The notes beneath the pieces are model-generated. The model had not been told where the DNA came from and made no database searches. It was given only the letters and a program-made list of their open reading frames with translations. This document shows positions 7,374 through 14,732 of a DNA stretch of 22,529 nt, piece after piece. The stretch comes from a virus. Position 1 is the stretch's first letter. Every line of letters starts with the position of its first letter. The stretch is taken from IMG/VR virus record IMGVR_UViG_3300006734_000046, positions 1 through 22,529 of that record; one strand, written 5' to 3'. Position numbers and translations under genes: made by a program.

Positions 7374-9017
7374 CTATGCTGGTGGTTGAAGTAAATCAAG
7401 TGGAGGAAGTTCTGGGAAAACTAAATCGTTATCACAAACAGCACCACAAGTTAATTCTTCAATCTTACATACTCCACAAGCATCCAACCATGTAGATAAG
7501 TCAGTATATACATCAGCTGCACCTCCTTCAGGAAGAATGATTTCTAGTAAATACTGATCATTATCAAATACTCCAGTTGGGTTATTGAAACGAGGAACAT
7601 TATGTTGTAAGTAAACTCTGTCATAAAGAGCTGCACGATCAATAACTTGTAACTCTTGATCTCCTTGAGTAATCTCACGGATTCTCAAATCTGAGTGGAA
7701 GAAGTTTTGACGGTAAGACTCTGACATAATCAAATCTCTTACAGCTTGTTCACCAAATCCATTAGCTTGACGTGATTCACATTCTGTTTCAACACAGATA
7801 CCACCAAAAGCACAAGGATCTCCATTATAATCTACTTCAGAGATATACAATCTTACTGGCTCTTTTTCAAAGAAGTCAGAAGTTTGGAAAGTACAATCTC
7901 CAAAACGAGTATCAACATAAGCACCTGCAATAATTAAACCTGCACAAGCATCAGCAGTGTGTCCTGCAGATACATAGTTATCCCAAGTATCAAAACCAGC
8001 AGGAAGTTGAGCAGCAGGAGTTGAAGGTGGGTACCAAATAGTACCAGTCTCATCTACTACAAGAATAGAAATAAAAGGACGAATAAGTGGAGAGTTCAAT
8101 AATTGCTCAGCCCAACCTACCATAACTAAAGTAGAATCAACAGCTACTGGAGCAATAGTTTCATCTTCACAACATCCAGTGTAGTAATCTGCTGTATAGT
8201 AAGAGTTACGGTTCAAGAATCTTAATGCTGGAGAACCTTTAACATCTAAACGTAAAGAGTAAGTCTCATCACATAAAAATTCTTTACAACAATCTGCTCC
8301 ACCTGCAGCAGCACTTACTGTAAGTACATCAATAGTAGCATCATTATTTCCTCCAACAATTGTTAAAGTATCTCCAATTGTATAACCTTTACCTGGAGCA
8401 ACAATTGCTACAGCAGTAACTAAACCACCTGCACTAATAGTTGCTTCAACAACAGCACCTGAACCTGTACCACCAGTTACTGTAGTAACCAATGTACCTG
8501 GAGCAGGAGCATATCCTGTACCAGCTACCAAAGTACCTGCATCAAGAGTTGCTAAACCACCACCTGCAGTAAAGTAAGTTGAACCTACGTGTACAATTTG
8601 ATTTTGAGCTGGACAAGCTGGAGAAGCATACAATCTGCTTGCATACCTAGGGTTAATCATTTTAGACTTGTTAGTCTCTTGATACCCTCCGTGGAAAGGT
8701 CCCACTTTGTCATTAGTGTAAATTGTAGATCCTGCAAGGATTACATTACAACAATCAGATGCTCCCGCTAATGTAGCTCCTGTAGTGGAAAGTTGAGTTT
8801 CTGCAACAAACAATCCAATATAACCATTAGTTAGTCTTGAAGAAGCAGCTGCTGAAAGCTGATTCAAAACAACTGTTGGCAAACCTGTACTAGCTAACTG
8901 ACCACCAGAAGCATTAGCTGTGGTAGCAGTTCCATCAGGCAAAACAACGGCAGTACCTGTTTGGTCCTCACCTGTTGCTAAAAACGTTTTTTTAAACGCA
9001 TGATTAAAATAAGCCAT
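7374..9017 (-). CDS. Abundant virion structural protein with inserted GxGY domain (547 aa)
   Basis: The protein has Gly/Thr/Ser-rich beta character and about 17 cysteines, three of them as CC pairs (89-90, 243-244, 282-283). Residues about 165-233 form an insert with two G-x-G-Y motifs (GTGYAPAP and GKGYTIGDTLTI) around a TGGTGSGAVVEATISAGGLV beta segment. This module is widespread in phage virion proteins. The C-terminal half is conserved-looking, with SYRQNFFHSDLRIREITQGD and YDRVYLQHNVPRFNNPTG, and ends in CGVCKIEELTCGAVCDN before a Pro-rich tail. Frequent CGT Arg codons and a strong terminator right after the stop suggest high expression. It could be a main tail, head-decoration or muzzle-type protein; I cannot say which. 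Confidence 0.72.
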   Translation of the reverse strand: MAYFNHAFKKTFLATGEDQTGTAVVLPDGTATTANASGGQLASTGLPTVVLNQLSAAASSRLTNGYIGLFVAETQLSTTGATLAGASDCCNVILAGSTIYTNDKVGPFHGGYQETNKSKMINPRYASRLYASPACPAQNQIVHVGSTYFTAGGGLATLDAGTLVAGTGYAPAPGTLVTTVTGGTGSGAVVEATISAGGLVTAVAIVAPGKGYTIGDTLTIVGGNNDATIDVLTVSAAAGGADCCKEFLCDETYSLRLDVKGSPALRFLNRNSYYTADYYTGCCEDETIAPVAVDSTLVMVGWAEQLLNSPLIRPFISILVVDETGTIWYPPSTPAAQLPAGFDTWDNYVSAGHTADACAGLIIAGAYVDTRFGDCTFQTSDFFEKEPVRLYISEVDYNGDPCAFGGICVETECESRQANGFGEQAVRDLIMSESYRQNFFHSDLRIREITQGDQELQVIDRAALYDRVYLQHNVPRFNNPTGVFDNDQYLLEIILPEGGAADVYTDLSTWLDACGVCKIEELTCGAVCDNDLVFPELPPLDLLQPPA

Positions 9018-9037
9018 TTTTTTAAAATTTAATTAAA

Positions 9038-9045
9038 CAAAAATA
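9038..9045 (-). promoter_or_regulatory. Possible Bacteroidota-type -7 element before the 547-aa gene
   Basis: The minus strand of the 66-base gap before the 547-aa gene contains TATTTTTG, which fits the TAnnTTTG -7 consensus of Bacteroidota sigma-ABfr promoters, about 20 bases before the ATG. No clear TTTG -33 box sits at the right distance, so support is weak. An adjacent AT-rich TATATTATAGTATA stretch recurs in related form in three other gaps. Confidence 0.3.
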
Positions 9046-9083
9046 TATACTATAATATAATAAAAAGATTTAAATAAGCAAAA

Positions 9084-9539
9084 CTATTTAAGAAATAAAA
9101 GTTTATACTTAGCTTTACTTATTGCATCTTTTATTAAATCCATATTATTTACTATTTCAGAATATGGTACTTTACTTTGTACTAATGTTACTTTTTTGTA
9201 CAACATTCTTAAATAGTTAATTGCATCCTCCACATCTTCCAAAACTTTTGGTTCAACAGGAGAACACTCTAAAATAGTTTCTTCAACACCTTGAAATCCT
9301 TCAACTATTGTGTCAACTAAACCAGGTAATGCATCATATAACTCATTTAAAGCCATATGTGCTGCAAATGCTCCAGGTCCTTTTACTTTTAAATGAAGTA
9401 AATGAAATGAAGTTCTGGCTGCCATTAACTCCGCAGATAAATAAGATACATCAGAAGCTACTGATTCTTTTGGAGTATAACTTGGTGCTGCAGGTCTAGG
9501 CATAGCATCTACTCTTTTTAACATTCTAGATCTTTCCAT
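9084..9539 (-). CDS. Dps/ferritin-like protein (151 aa)
   Basis: A helical protein whose central region matches Dps ferritins. It has LLHLKVKGPGAF, then AAHMALNELYDALPG and LVDTIVEGFQG (residues 47-84). The spacing equals E. coli Dps exactly: H49 and H61 are 12 apart like H51/H63, and D76 and E80 sit 15 and 19 after H61 like D78 and E82. One ligand differs: N65 replaces D67. So four of the five ferroxidase-type residues are kept. Dps proteins form 12-subunit shells that bind DNA and oxidise iron; phage homologues exist but their role is not settled. The Pro-rich N-terminus (residues 10-25) could anchor it to a virion. It lies inside the virion module, between adaptor and 547-aa genes. Met6 is an alternative start. 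Confidence 0.78.
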   Translation of the reverse strand: MERSRMLKRVDAMPRPAAPSYTPKESVASDVSYLSAELMAARTSFHLLHLKVKGPGAFAAHMALNELYDALPGLVDTIVEGFQGVEETILECSPVEPKVLEDVEDAINYLRMLYKKVTLVQSKVPYSEIVNNMDLIKDAISKAKYKLLFLK

Positions 9540-9544
9540 TTTTA

Positions 9545-10246
9545 TTAGTTATTACGTTCAGCAGTTTGTGTACCTCTACCAGATTGGTTTATTGATTCAA
9601 TATCACCAGCTAGTATACTAACAGCTTCATCTATTATTAATTCTATTATATCATCTTTAAATTCAGACTCAACATCAACTGTAGTAGCTGTATTTGTATA
9701 AGGATCTACACAATTAAGTACTTCAATTCTAACAGGTTGACGATAGTAAGTTAAATTAGCTTTATCAATATTAAACTCATTATTAGTATAGATAAATACT
9801 CTATTATTTTTTAAAGTAGCAAAAGTCTCAGCCCAATCAAAACTAGGTCTTTTAGAAACATCTCTAAGTAATTGACTAAGGTTTCCTTCTTCAGCTAAAT
9901 ATACTGTCATAGGTCTTTTTTCTTCACAACAATCATTTGTTGCAAAAGCATCTACTCTTTTCCACTGTAAATAGTTTTCAGGAATAGGTGCAGAAAAAGA
10001 CCTGTCAGCATTTGATAAACTGACAGGTATGGTATTTAAAAGTATTTGTAAGTCATCTTTTCTTCTGGTAGATTGTTCATCACCTTCTTTAACTACATTT
10101 ATACCATGTAGCTGTCTTCGGACCCATTCTACTTGAGCTTTATTAAAAGCCTCAACAATTTGCCAACACTCAAAATTATCATAGTCTTGACTATCTAACT
10201 TATTAAGTCTTTCTTTAACTTTTATGATAATAGTACTATTAAGCAT
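9545..10246 (-). CDS. Head-tail adaptor / neck ring protein candidate (233 aa)
   Basis: Helical N-terminus (residues 4-45, with ECWQIVEAFNKAQVEWVRRQ), then a beta-rich core containing PIPENYLQWKRVDA (87-100), KRPSFDWAETFATL (132-145), RVFIYTN (149-155) and YYRQPVRI (167-174). A final acidic-to-hydrophobic helix, EFKDDIIELIIDEAVSILAG, occupies 195-214. Helix, beta core and C-terminal helix are the layout of P22 gp4/T7 gp11-like adaptor proteins that bind the portal and tail. The placement after the head genes agrees. A CC pair (105-106) is an early sign of the Cys-rich set downstream. The exact ring position in the neck cannot be assigned. Confidence 0.7.
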   Translation of the reverse strand: MLNSTIIIKVKERLNKLDSQDYDNFECWQIVEAFNKAQVEWVRRQLHGINVVKEGDEQSTRRKDDLQILLNTIPVSLSNADRSFSAPIPENYLQWKRVDAFATNDCCEEKRPMTVYLAEEGNLSQLLRDVSKRPSFDWAETFATLKNNRVFIYTNNEFNIDKANLTYYRQPVRIEVLNCVDPYTNTATTVDVESEFKDDIIELIIDEAVSILAGDIESINQSGRGTQTAERNN

Positions 10247-10251
10247 TATTT

Positions 10252-10533
10252 TTATTTATAGTTACCTCTACGTATTTTTCTTGCATACTTCCTTCCACTA
10301 ATTTCCTTGTCTTTTCCTCCAACTTTACCTTTATAGTATGTATTTTCACCATCTGCTGTTTTTACTCTTGTGAGAGTCTTTGCAGGTCCCATACCTCTAT
10401 TTTTAGTGGAAGTAACAGCTTCCTTAACAATAGGAACTGTTACCGTTGTACCTTTTTGAGCTTTAGGTAAGGATTTTTTAACTTTAGCTTTAGTAGCTTT
10501 AGTAGCTTTAGTTGTTTTAGTTGCTTTTTTCAT
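10252..10533 (-). CDS. Lys-rich protein with KAT repeats (93 aa)
   Basis: The N-terminal 25 residues are tandem Lys-Ala-Thr repeats (KKATKTTKATKATKAKVKKS), similar in composition to histone-H1-like tails. The rest is basic with TRVKTADGENTYYKGKVGG and ends GRKYARKIRRGNYK. It could be a nucleoid-type protein packaged with DNA, an idea supported only by charge and by its partner, the adjacent basic 64-aa protein. The leader TAAATAAAAATG precedes the ATG. No cysteine. Confidence 0.75.
   Translation of the reverse strand: MKKATKTTKATKATKAKVKKSLPKAQKGTTVTVPIVKEAVTSTKNRGMGPAKTLTRVKTADGENTYYKGKVGGKDKEISGRKYARKIRRGNYK
10487..10522 (-). repeat. 9-base tandem repeat encoding Lys-Ala-Thr units
   Basis: Four consecutive nine-base units (GCTTTAGTA, GCTTTAGTA, GCTTTAGTT, GTTTTAGTT on the plus strand) encode the KAT-type repeats in the 93-aa basic protein. 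The number of units may vary between relatives by slippage. Confidence 0.75.
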
Positions 10534-10539
10534 TTTTAT

Positions 10540-10734
10540 TTATTTTTTCATTTTACCTAATGTAATAGCAAGTCTAGCTCTTTTAGCTGTTTTACCAGAT
10601 CCTTTAGCTTTTTCTTTTAACCAGGATTTTTTAATAGTTCCATCTGACTTAACAGCTCCTGCTTTCTTAGCAATTGCAGTCAGAGACCCTGGTTTTTTAA
10701 TAGCTCCTTTAATCCAATTTTTTTTAGCTGCCAT
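10540..10734 (-). CDS. Short highly basic protein (64 aa)
   Basis: Lys/Arg-rich small protein with GAIKKPGSLTAIAKKAG at the N-terminus and GSGKTAKRARLAITLGKMKK at the end. GKTAKRARLA-type endings recur in small basic phage proteins next to virion genes, as I recall. There is no cysteine and almost no acidic residue. The start ATG follows TTAAAAA, and the upstream stop is three bases away. The high charge suggests nucleic-acid binding, perhaps packaging with DNA or condensing it, but no experiment is known to me. Confidence 0.75.
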   Translation of the reverse strand: MAAKKNWIKGAIKKPGSLTAIAKKAGAVKSDGTIKKSWLKEKAKGSGKTAKRARLAITLGKMKK

Positions 10735-10737
10735 TTT

Positions 10738-11748
10738 TTAACTATTCCAATTTTTTTCAATCTTGTCATTAATTGCTTTATAGATATCTTCATTTAATGG
10801 ATTCTTAAGATATTCTACAACATCAGATACATTTCTTCCTAAAAGAGTTCCAGACTTCATATGATAGATATATCCATCAGACTTAGTAGTTAATTCTTTA
10901 TAGAATATTGCATCTTTAACTAATGACCTAATTTTAAGATCCTCCATACTAGAATTTACAGAATCAAGGAAAACTCTTGCTGCTCTTTCTTTATTAGATT
11001 CTCCACCTTCTCCATTAATGAATTTATCCATATTATCATATAGTACATCATTAGGAGTATTCTTTTTATATTGAACACTAGTGATATCTACAACTTTTGC
11101 TACATAAAATAACTTAGCTGAATTTTTATCAAATAATTTTTGTAATTCAGAAAGTGCTTTGTTACGCAATTTTTTGTATTCAGTTTTAGTAGATACTGTT
11201 TCTTCTTCTTTATCTAAATAAAATTTTGGTGGTTTTGGTTTAGACTTTGCATCTTCATAACTTTTAGCTACAATATCAAATCCTCCAGCCTCTATTGCAT
11301 AAAATTTAATTCTATCATATGGGTTTTTCATATCCAAATAAACTGGATCATTACCACATTGAATAGATATTTTATTCCAAAATTTAGCATTATTAGGTTT
11401 AAGTAATTCTACTTTAGCCCAAAATTCTTTATCCTCAACATCAAGGACATTTGAAGCTAGTTCCATTTCTAGTTCTGCAACAGCAGATCTAATTTCTTTT
11501 ACTCTAGCTTCTTTAATTTCTTTTGGTAAGTTTTTAATTTCAGGAGCAAATTCATTTAATCCTGTAACATATCTAACTACACCATTATTTTCTAAACATG
11601 CTAACTGTTCAAAATGAACAACTCCATCATATAGAGCCATGTTATATTCTTCTAGACCCATGTTAGCAACTGCTTGATCTACATATGGTCTAATAGCAAT
11701 CTTGCTTTTTTTACCTGTTGGTGTTTCCACCATTGTGAAATTTTCCAT
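10738..11748 (-). CDS. Unknown head-module protein (336 aa)
   Basis: I do not recognise a family. The protein is charged and mostly helical. About residues 75-105 form an acidic helix (KNLPKEIKEARVKEIRSAVA), a Pro/Lys-rich linker KSKPKPPKFYLDKEEE sits near 190, and a long Lys-rich helix follows. The C-terminal 60 residues (FYKELTTKSDGYIYHMKSGT, then VVEYLKNPLN) look like a small compact domain. Only two cysteines occur (LACLE and IQCGND). It directly follows the capsid terminator and has its own leader with the AACCAAC element, so its level may be set separately from capsid. Position after MCP and before the basic proteins suggests a head-internal or head-completion role; that is inference. 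Confidence 0.75.
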   Translation of the reverse strand: MENFTMVETPTGKKSKIAIRPYVDQAVANMGLEEYNMALYDGVVHFEQLACLENNGVVRYVTGLNEFAPEIKNLPKEIKEARVKEIRSAVAELEMELASNVLDVEDKEFWAKVELLKPNNAKFWNKISIQCGNDPVYLDMKNPYDRIKFYAIEAGGFDIVAKSYEDAKSKPKPPKFYLDKEEETVSTKTEYKKLRNKALSELQKLFDKNSAKLFYVAKVVDITSVQYKKNTPNDVLYDNMDKFINGEGGESNKERAARVFLDSVNSSMEDLKIRSLVKDAIFYKELTTKSDGYIYHMKSGTLLGRNVSDVVEYLKNPLNEDIYKAINDKIEKNWNS

Positions 11749-11750
11749 AA

Positions 11751-11760
11751 TTTGTTGGTT
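11751..11760 (-). promoter_or_regulatory. AACCAAC element before the 336-aa gene start
   Basis: The minus strand reads AAAAACCAACAAATT before the ATG, five bases after the CCAAC core and just downstream of the capsid terminator. It shares its core with the elements before the 417-aa and 40-aa genes. Confidence 0.4.
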
Positions 11761-11765
11761 TTTAA

Positions 11766-11804
11766 TTTAAAAATATCAGAGAGGAACCTAAGCTCCTCTC
11801 CGAT
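11766..11804 (-). terminator. Rho-independent terminator after the major capsid gene
   Basis: On the minus strand an 11-base stem ATCGGAGAGGA / TCCTCTCTGAT (one G-U pair) closes an eight-base loop (11775-11785 and 11794-11804) and is followed by ATTTTTAAATT. It starts 15 bases beyond the capsid stop codon. It should cut capsid transcripts from the downstream genes, leaving those to read-through or a separate promoter. Confidence 0.82.
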
Positions 11805-11819
11805 TTATATATATGATGA

Positions 11820-13436
11820 TTAGAATGAACCACCTGTAATTGGGTTTCTCATCACAATTTTCAATACTTTAGTTGGATCTTTAACCCATACTGCAGGCAT
11901 TGTTTGTGACATCATTACTCGGTAACCATTGAATTGTCCAGAAGACTGGAATCCTTGACTACGTCCCATATAGTCCATAGTACCGTTTTGATACCACCAC
12001 TTTAATTGATTATCCCAAGACAATTTCAATAAGAAGATATTGTCATTAGTATTATCAGTGATATCAAAGATAATGAATGAATAAGATGATAATGGGTAAC
12101 CATCAATGATTGGGTTCTCAATATCATTAGTATGAACATTGTCAAATGCTGGGTTCAATACAAACTTAACATTTGCCAAGAATGGAATTACATATGAAGT
12201 ATAAGCAAATCCAAAGTTCAAGTCCATTCCTTTACCTGTAATAGCACCTATATCAGCAGCTTGAATTACAAGACCTGAAGAAACAGCTTCTTGCTTAATA
12301 GCTTCATTTACAAGACGCATACCTGCCATACCTGTTTGTACAATCAATGTACGGTTGGGATCTGGACCTTCAAACTCAACTTTTCCATTGTAGAAGTTGT
12401 AGATTTCTCCACGGAATAAATCTAATGTAAAGTTGTTCTTGTTATATACTCTTTTGTAAGAGTTATCAAGTTGTTTCCAAAGACCTACAGACAATCTAAC
12501 ATCATCTGGTCCATCTTGACGAACTCTACCACCTTGTCCCCACATTAAGTAAGTCTCAATATCTTTAGATATTTTTGTAAGGTGTGCAGCTTCCATTTGA
12601 GTTAAGAAAGTTCTAGAAAGATCTCCGTTATCAAAAGCTTTCTTTACTTTATCTTTACCCATTACTTTAACCATATCCTCTAAAGAAGTAATAGAAGGAT
12701 CAACTGAACGATCAAATGATCTCCAAATTTCAGTTACAGGTACAGTACCGTCAGCATTCATTCCACCTTTGATCATAAGATCAGCACGTGAAGATACTGA
12801 ATAATGTACGTGTGCTTCAGCACCACCTACAAAGTTATAGAACTCACGGAAACCTGCTCCTGTTGTGATATCAGAAAATCTTTCTCCATATTCTCCTCTA
12901 GCAGAACCTTTTCTAAAGAATTTAGTTCCATTAGCTAAGTATCGGTTATCTAGGAAACGAGCATTACCATTATTAACAAGAGTAACAGTATAGATAAATC
13001 CATCACCAATTGGAAGAATGTCTTCATCAGTAATGTAAAGTTCAATACCATTATACTTATCATAAGTAATAATGTCTCCATGACCAAACTCACGCTTGTT
13101 AAGTTTAATACGGAATGAATTTCCATCAACACCTTTAGTTTCATTAGCTGCTTCAATATCCTCAACGATATAAGGAAGATCTTGTGAAACTGGTGTTTGC
13201 CACTTATACTCTCCACGAGCATTGTCTACGTTAATAACATTCTTTCCTCCAAAGTTAGCCATTTGATAAAGAGGCATTTCAACTCTTTGAGCCATAGCCC
13301 AAAGATCTACTGGGCCCATATCCATAGGCTCTGCATCTTTCAACATGTTAACCAAGTGATAAGAATCTACGTGTGAGCTTGCATTGTAAGCCGTATCCCG
13401 TAGAAAGATACCATTGTTTAAAACTGGTGTACTCAT
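11820..13436 (-). CDS. Major capsid protein (538 aa)
   Basis: This is the shell-forming protein, placed after the portal and scaffold genes. It is a long mixed alpha/beta protein. The ending WVKDPTKVLKIVMRNPITGG is, as I recall, typical of crAss-like major capsid proteins, and the HK97 fold is expected for the family. The region GFREFYNFVGGAEAHVHYSV (about 198-217) leads into an inner domain. It contains no cysteine at all, in sharp contrast to the tail and fibre proteins downstream. Arg codons are often CGT here, while many neighbours use AGA, which fits high expression. The start has the AT-rich leader AAATAAATAAAAATG. A strong terminator lies directly after the stop. Identity rests on order, length and C-terminus. 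Confidence 0.88.
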   Translation of the reverse strand: MSTPVLNNGIFLRDTAYNASSHVDSYHLVNMLKDAEPMDMGPVDLWAMAQRVEMPLYQMANFGGKNVINVDNARGEYKWQTPVSQDLPYIVEDIEAANETKGVDGNSFRIKLNKREFGHGDIITYDKYNGIELYITDEDILPIGDGFIYTVTLVNNGNARFLDNRYLANGTKFFRKGSARGEYGERFSDITTGAGFREFYNFVGGAEAHVHYSVSSRADLMIKGGMNADGTVPVTEIWRSFDRSVDPSITSLEDMVKVMGKDKVKKAFDNGDLSRTFLTQMEAAHLTKISKDIETYLMWGQGGRVRQDGPDDVRLSVGLWKQLDNSYKRVYNKNNFTLDLFRGEIYNFYNGKVEFEGPDPNRTLIVQTGMAGMRLVNEAIKQEAVSSGLVIQAADIGAITGKGMDLNFGFAYTSYVIPFLANVKFVLNPAFDNVHTNDIENPIIDGYPLSSYSFIIFDITDNTNDNIFLLKLSWDNQLKWWYQNGTMDYMGRSQGFQSSGQFNGYRVMMSQTMPAVWVKDPTKVLKIVMRNPITGGSF

Positions 13437-13465
13437 TTTTATTTATTTATTTATTATTTACTTGT

Positions 13466-14719
13466 TTATCTACTAAAAAAGCTTTTAGTATTTCTTTTAA
13501 TTGTCCTAGTTGGTTTACTACTTCTAGTAGTTGTTTCTTCTCTATTAGTATTTAACGAACTAGAATTTTGTTTACGTCCTTCTTCAGTTTTTAATTTTCT
13601 TACTGTTTGTTCAACAGCAGTTTTTGTACCAATAGATTTAATTTTATCTTTATATCCATCAGGATCTTGTAAAAGCCATAAAGCTTCCGCAATTAAATCA
13701 TGTCTTGGTTCTACAAACTGATACTTTTCTAATAAGTGTCCAAGTAAGTTTGTAGGTTTACCTGATATAGAAGGATAATTAGGTTGAACTAAACCAGAAT
13801 ATAACATACTTTGTGTTTTTCTATCTAGTTTAAGTCCTCCAATTTCTCCTTGAACAAGAGTGTTATATACATTTTCAGTATAAACTTGAGCTGCTTGAGC
13901 TTGTTGTTGTTGCTTTTGTTCTTGCTCTGCAAGCTGTCTTGCAACAATTTGCTCTTGCATTTTATCAAGCTTAGGTTTAAACTGATTTGCTTTTTGTTCT
14001 AATCTATCTAAATCTTTCCAATCTTCAATTTCTTGCTCAATTTCTTCAGCAGTTCCAAAGTTTGTTGCGTATAGATATTGTCTTGCAATCTCAGCCTGAT
14101 CATTTTCATTAGCAGGATTTAAATCCCTAACTTCTTCTACATGAGATAAAGTTCTAAATAAACCTTTTAAGTCTTGACCACCATCAGCAATATATTTAGC
14201 TGCTACTTGTAATTCTGGTGGTAATGATTGAAAAAATTCTTGAGGAACTCTTTGTGCTACTTTAGATTCTCTATCTTGAAAGTTTGCTTCAAATAATTCT
14301 CTAAAGTCTGCAGCTGTATACTCTTCCATTGGTTTATCATCATCAAATGGAATAAGTGAGCCTTCTTCAATCATTTTAGTTGCTAGATCAAACAATCCAC
14401 TTTTATCAAGCTTAGGTCTACCTCCTTTATTTTTGATTTCATTTTCTTCTTCTTCTGCAATCATTGAATCTAATTCATTAATTACAGCTTCTGGAGATTC
14501 TGATTCTTCAAATTTAGTAGTAGCTGTTACTTCTTTTTCTTGTTCTTCAGTCTTGTCAATGAACGATGTATCAATTGTTTCTTTAGAGAATATAGAAGGT
14601 TTTTTATCTTCTTCAGGAACCATAACACTGTCTGCTCCTACTCCTCCAAAAATATCATCAATGTCAATTTCAATTTGTTCTACCGTTGTAGAATCTTGTA
14701 ATTTTTCTTCTTCTTCCAT
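13466..14719 (-). CDS. Probable scaffolding protein (417 aa)
   Basis: Located exactly between portal and major capsid protein, where scaffold genes are usual. The N-terminal 95 residues are strongly acidic and probably disordered. A mid-part of helices includes PQEFFQSLPPELQVAAKYI. A Glu/Gln-rich helix (about 245-280, KMQEQIVARQLAEQEQKQQQ) looks like a coiled coil. The last 40 residues are Ser/Thr/Lys/Arg-rich and end in KSFFSR. An acidic start, a coiled-coil centre and a basic tail that could dock on the coat protein are the general layout of P22- and T7-type scaffolds, though sequence alone does not prove it. There are no cysteines. A 132-base gap precedes it, so it may have its own promoter. 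An internal head protein that stays in the virion is the alternative. Confidence 0.72.
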   Translation of the reverse strand: MEEEEKLQDSTTVEQIEIDIDDIFGGVGADSVMVPEEDKKPSIFSKETIDTSFIDKTEEQEKEVTATTKFEESESPEAVINELDSMIAEEEENEIKNKGGRPKLDKSGLFDLATKMIEEGSLIPFDDDKPMEEYTAADFRELFEANFQDRESKVAQRVPQEFFQSLPPELQVAAKYIADGGQDLKGLFRTLSHVEEVRDLNPANENDQAEIARQYLYATNFGTAEEIEQEIEDWKDLDRLEQKANQFKPKLDKMQEQIVARQLAEQEQKQQQQAQAAQVYTENVYNTLVQGEIGGLKLDRKTQSMLYSGLVQPNYPSISGKPTNLLGHLLEKYQFVEPRHDLIAEALWLLQDPDGYKDKIKSIGTKTAVEQTVRKLKTEEGRKQNSSSLNTNREETTTRSSKPTRTIKRNTKSFFSR

Positions 14720-14722
14720 AAT

Positions 14723-14732
14723 ATTGTTGGTT
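14723..14732 (-). promoter_or_regulatory. AACCAAC element before the scaffold gene start
   Basis: The minus strand reads AAAACCAACAATATT before the ATG of the 417-aa gene, with CCAAC six bases from the start codon. The same AACCAAC core sits before the start codons of the 336-aa and 40-aa genes. Its function is unknown; a translation-initiation or leader element is possible. Confidence 0.4.

Noticed and set aside
10487-10522. CRISPR-like array
   Set aside because: Nine-base units are contiguous, without spacers, and encode KAT repeats in a gene.
12950-13222. Minus-strand Leu-rich open frame (90 codons)
   Set aside because: It overlaps the major capsid gene in another frame, and the Leu/Ile-rich translation is typical of a frame-shifted shadow.
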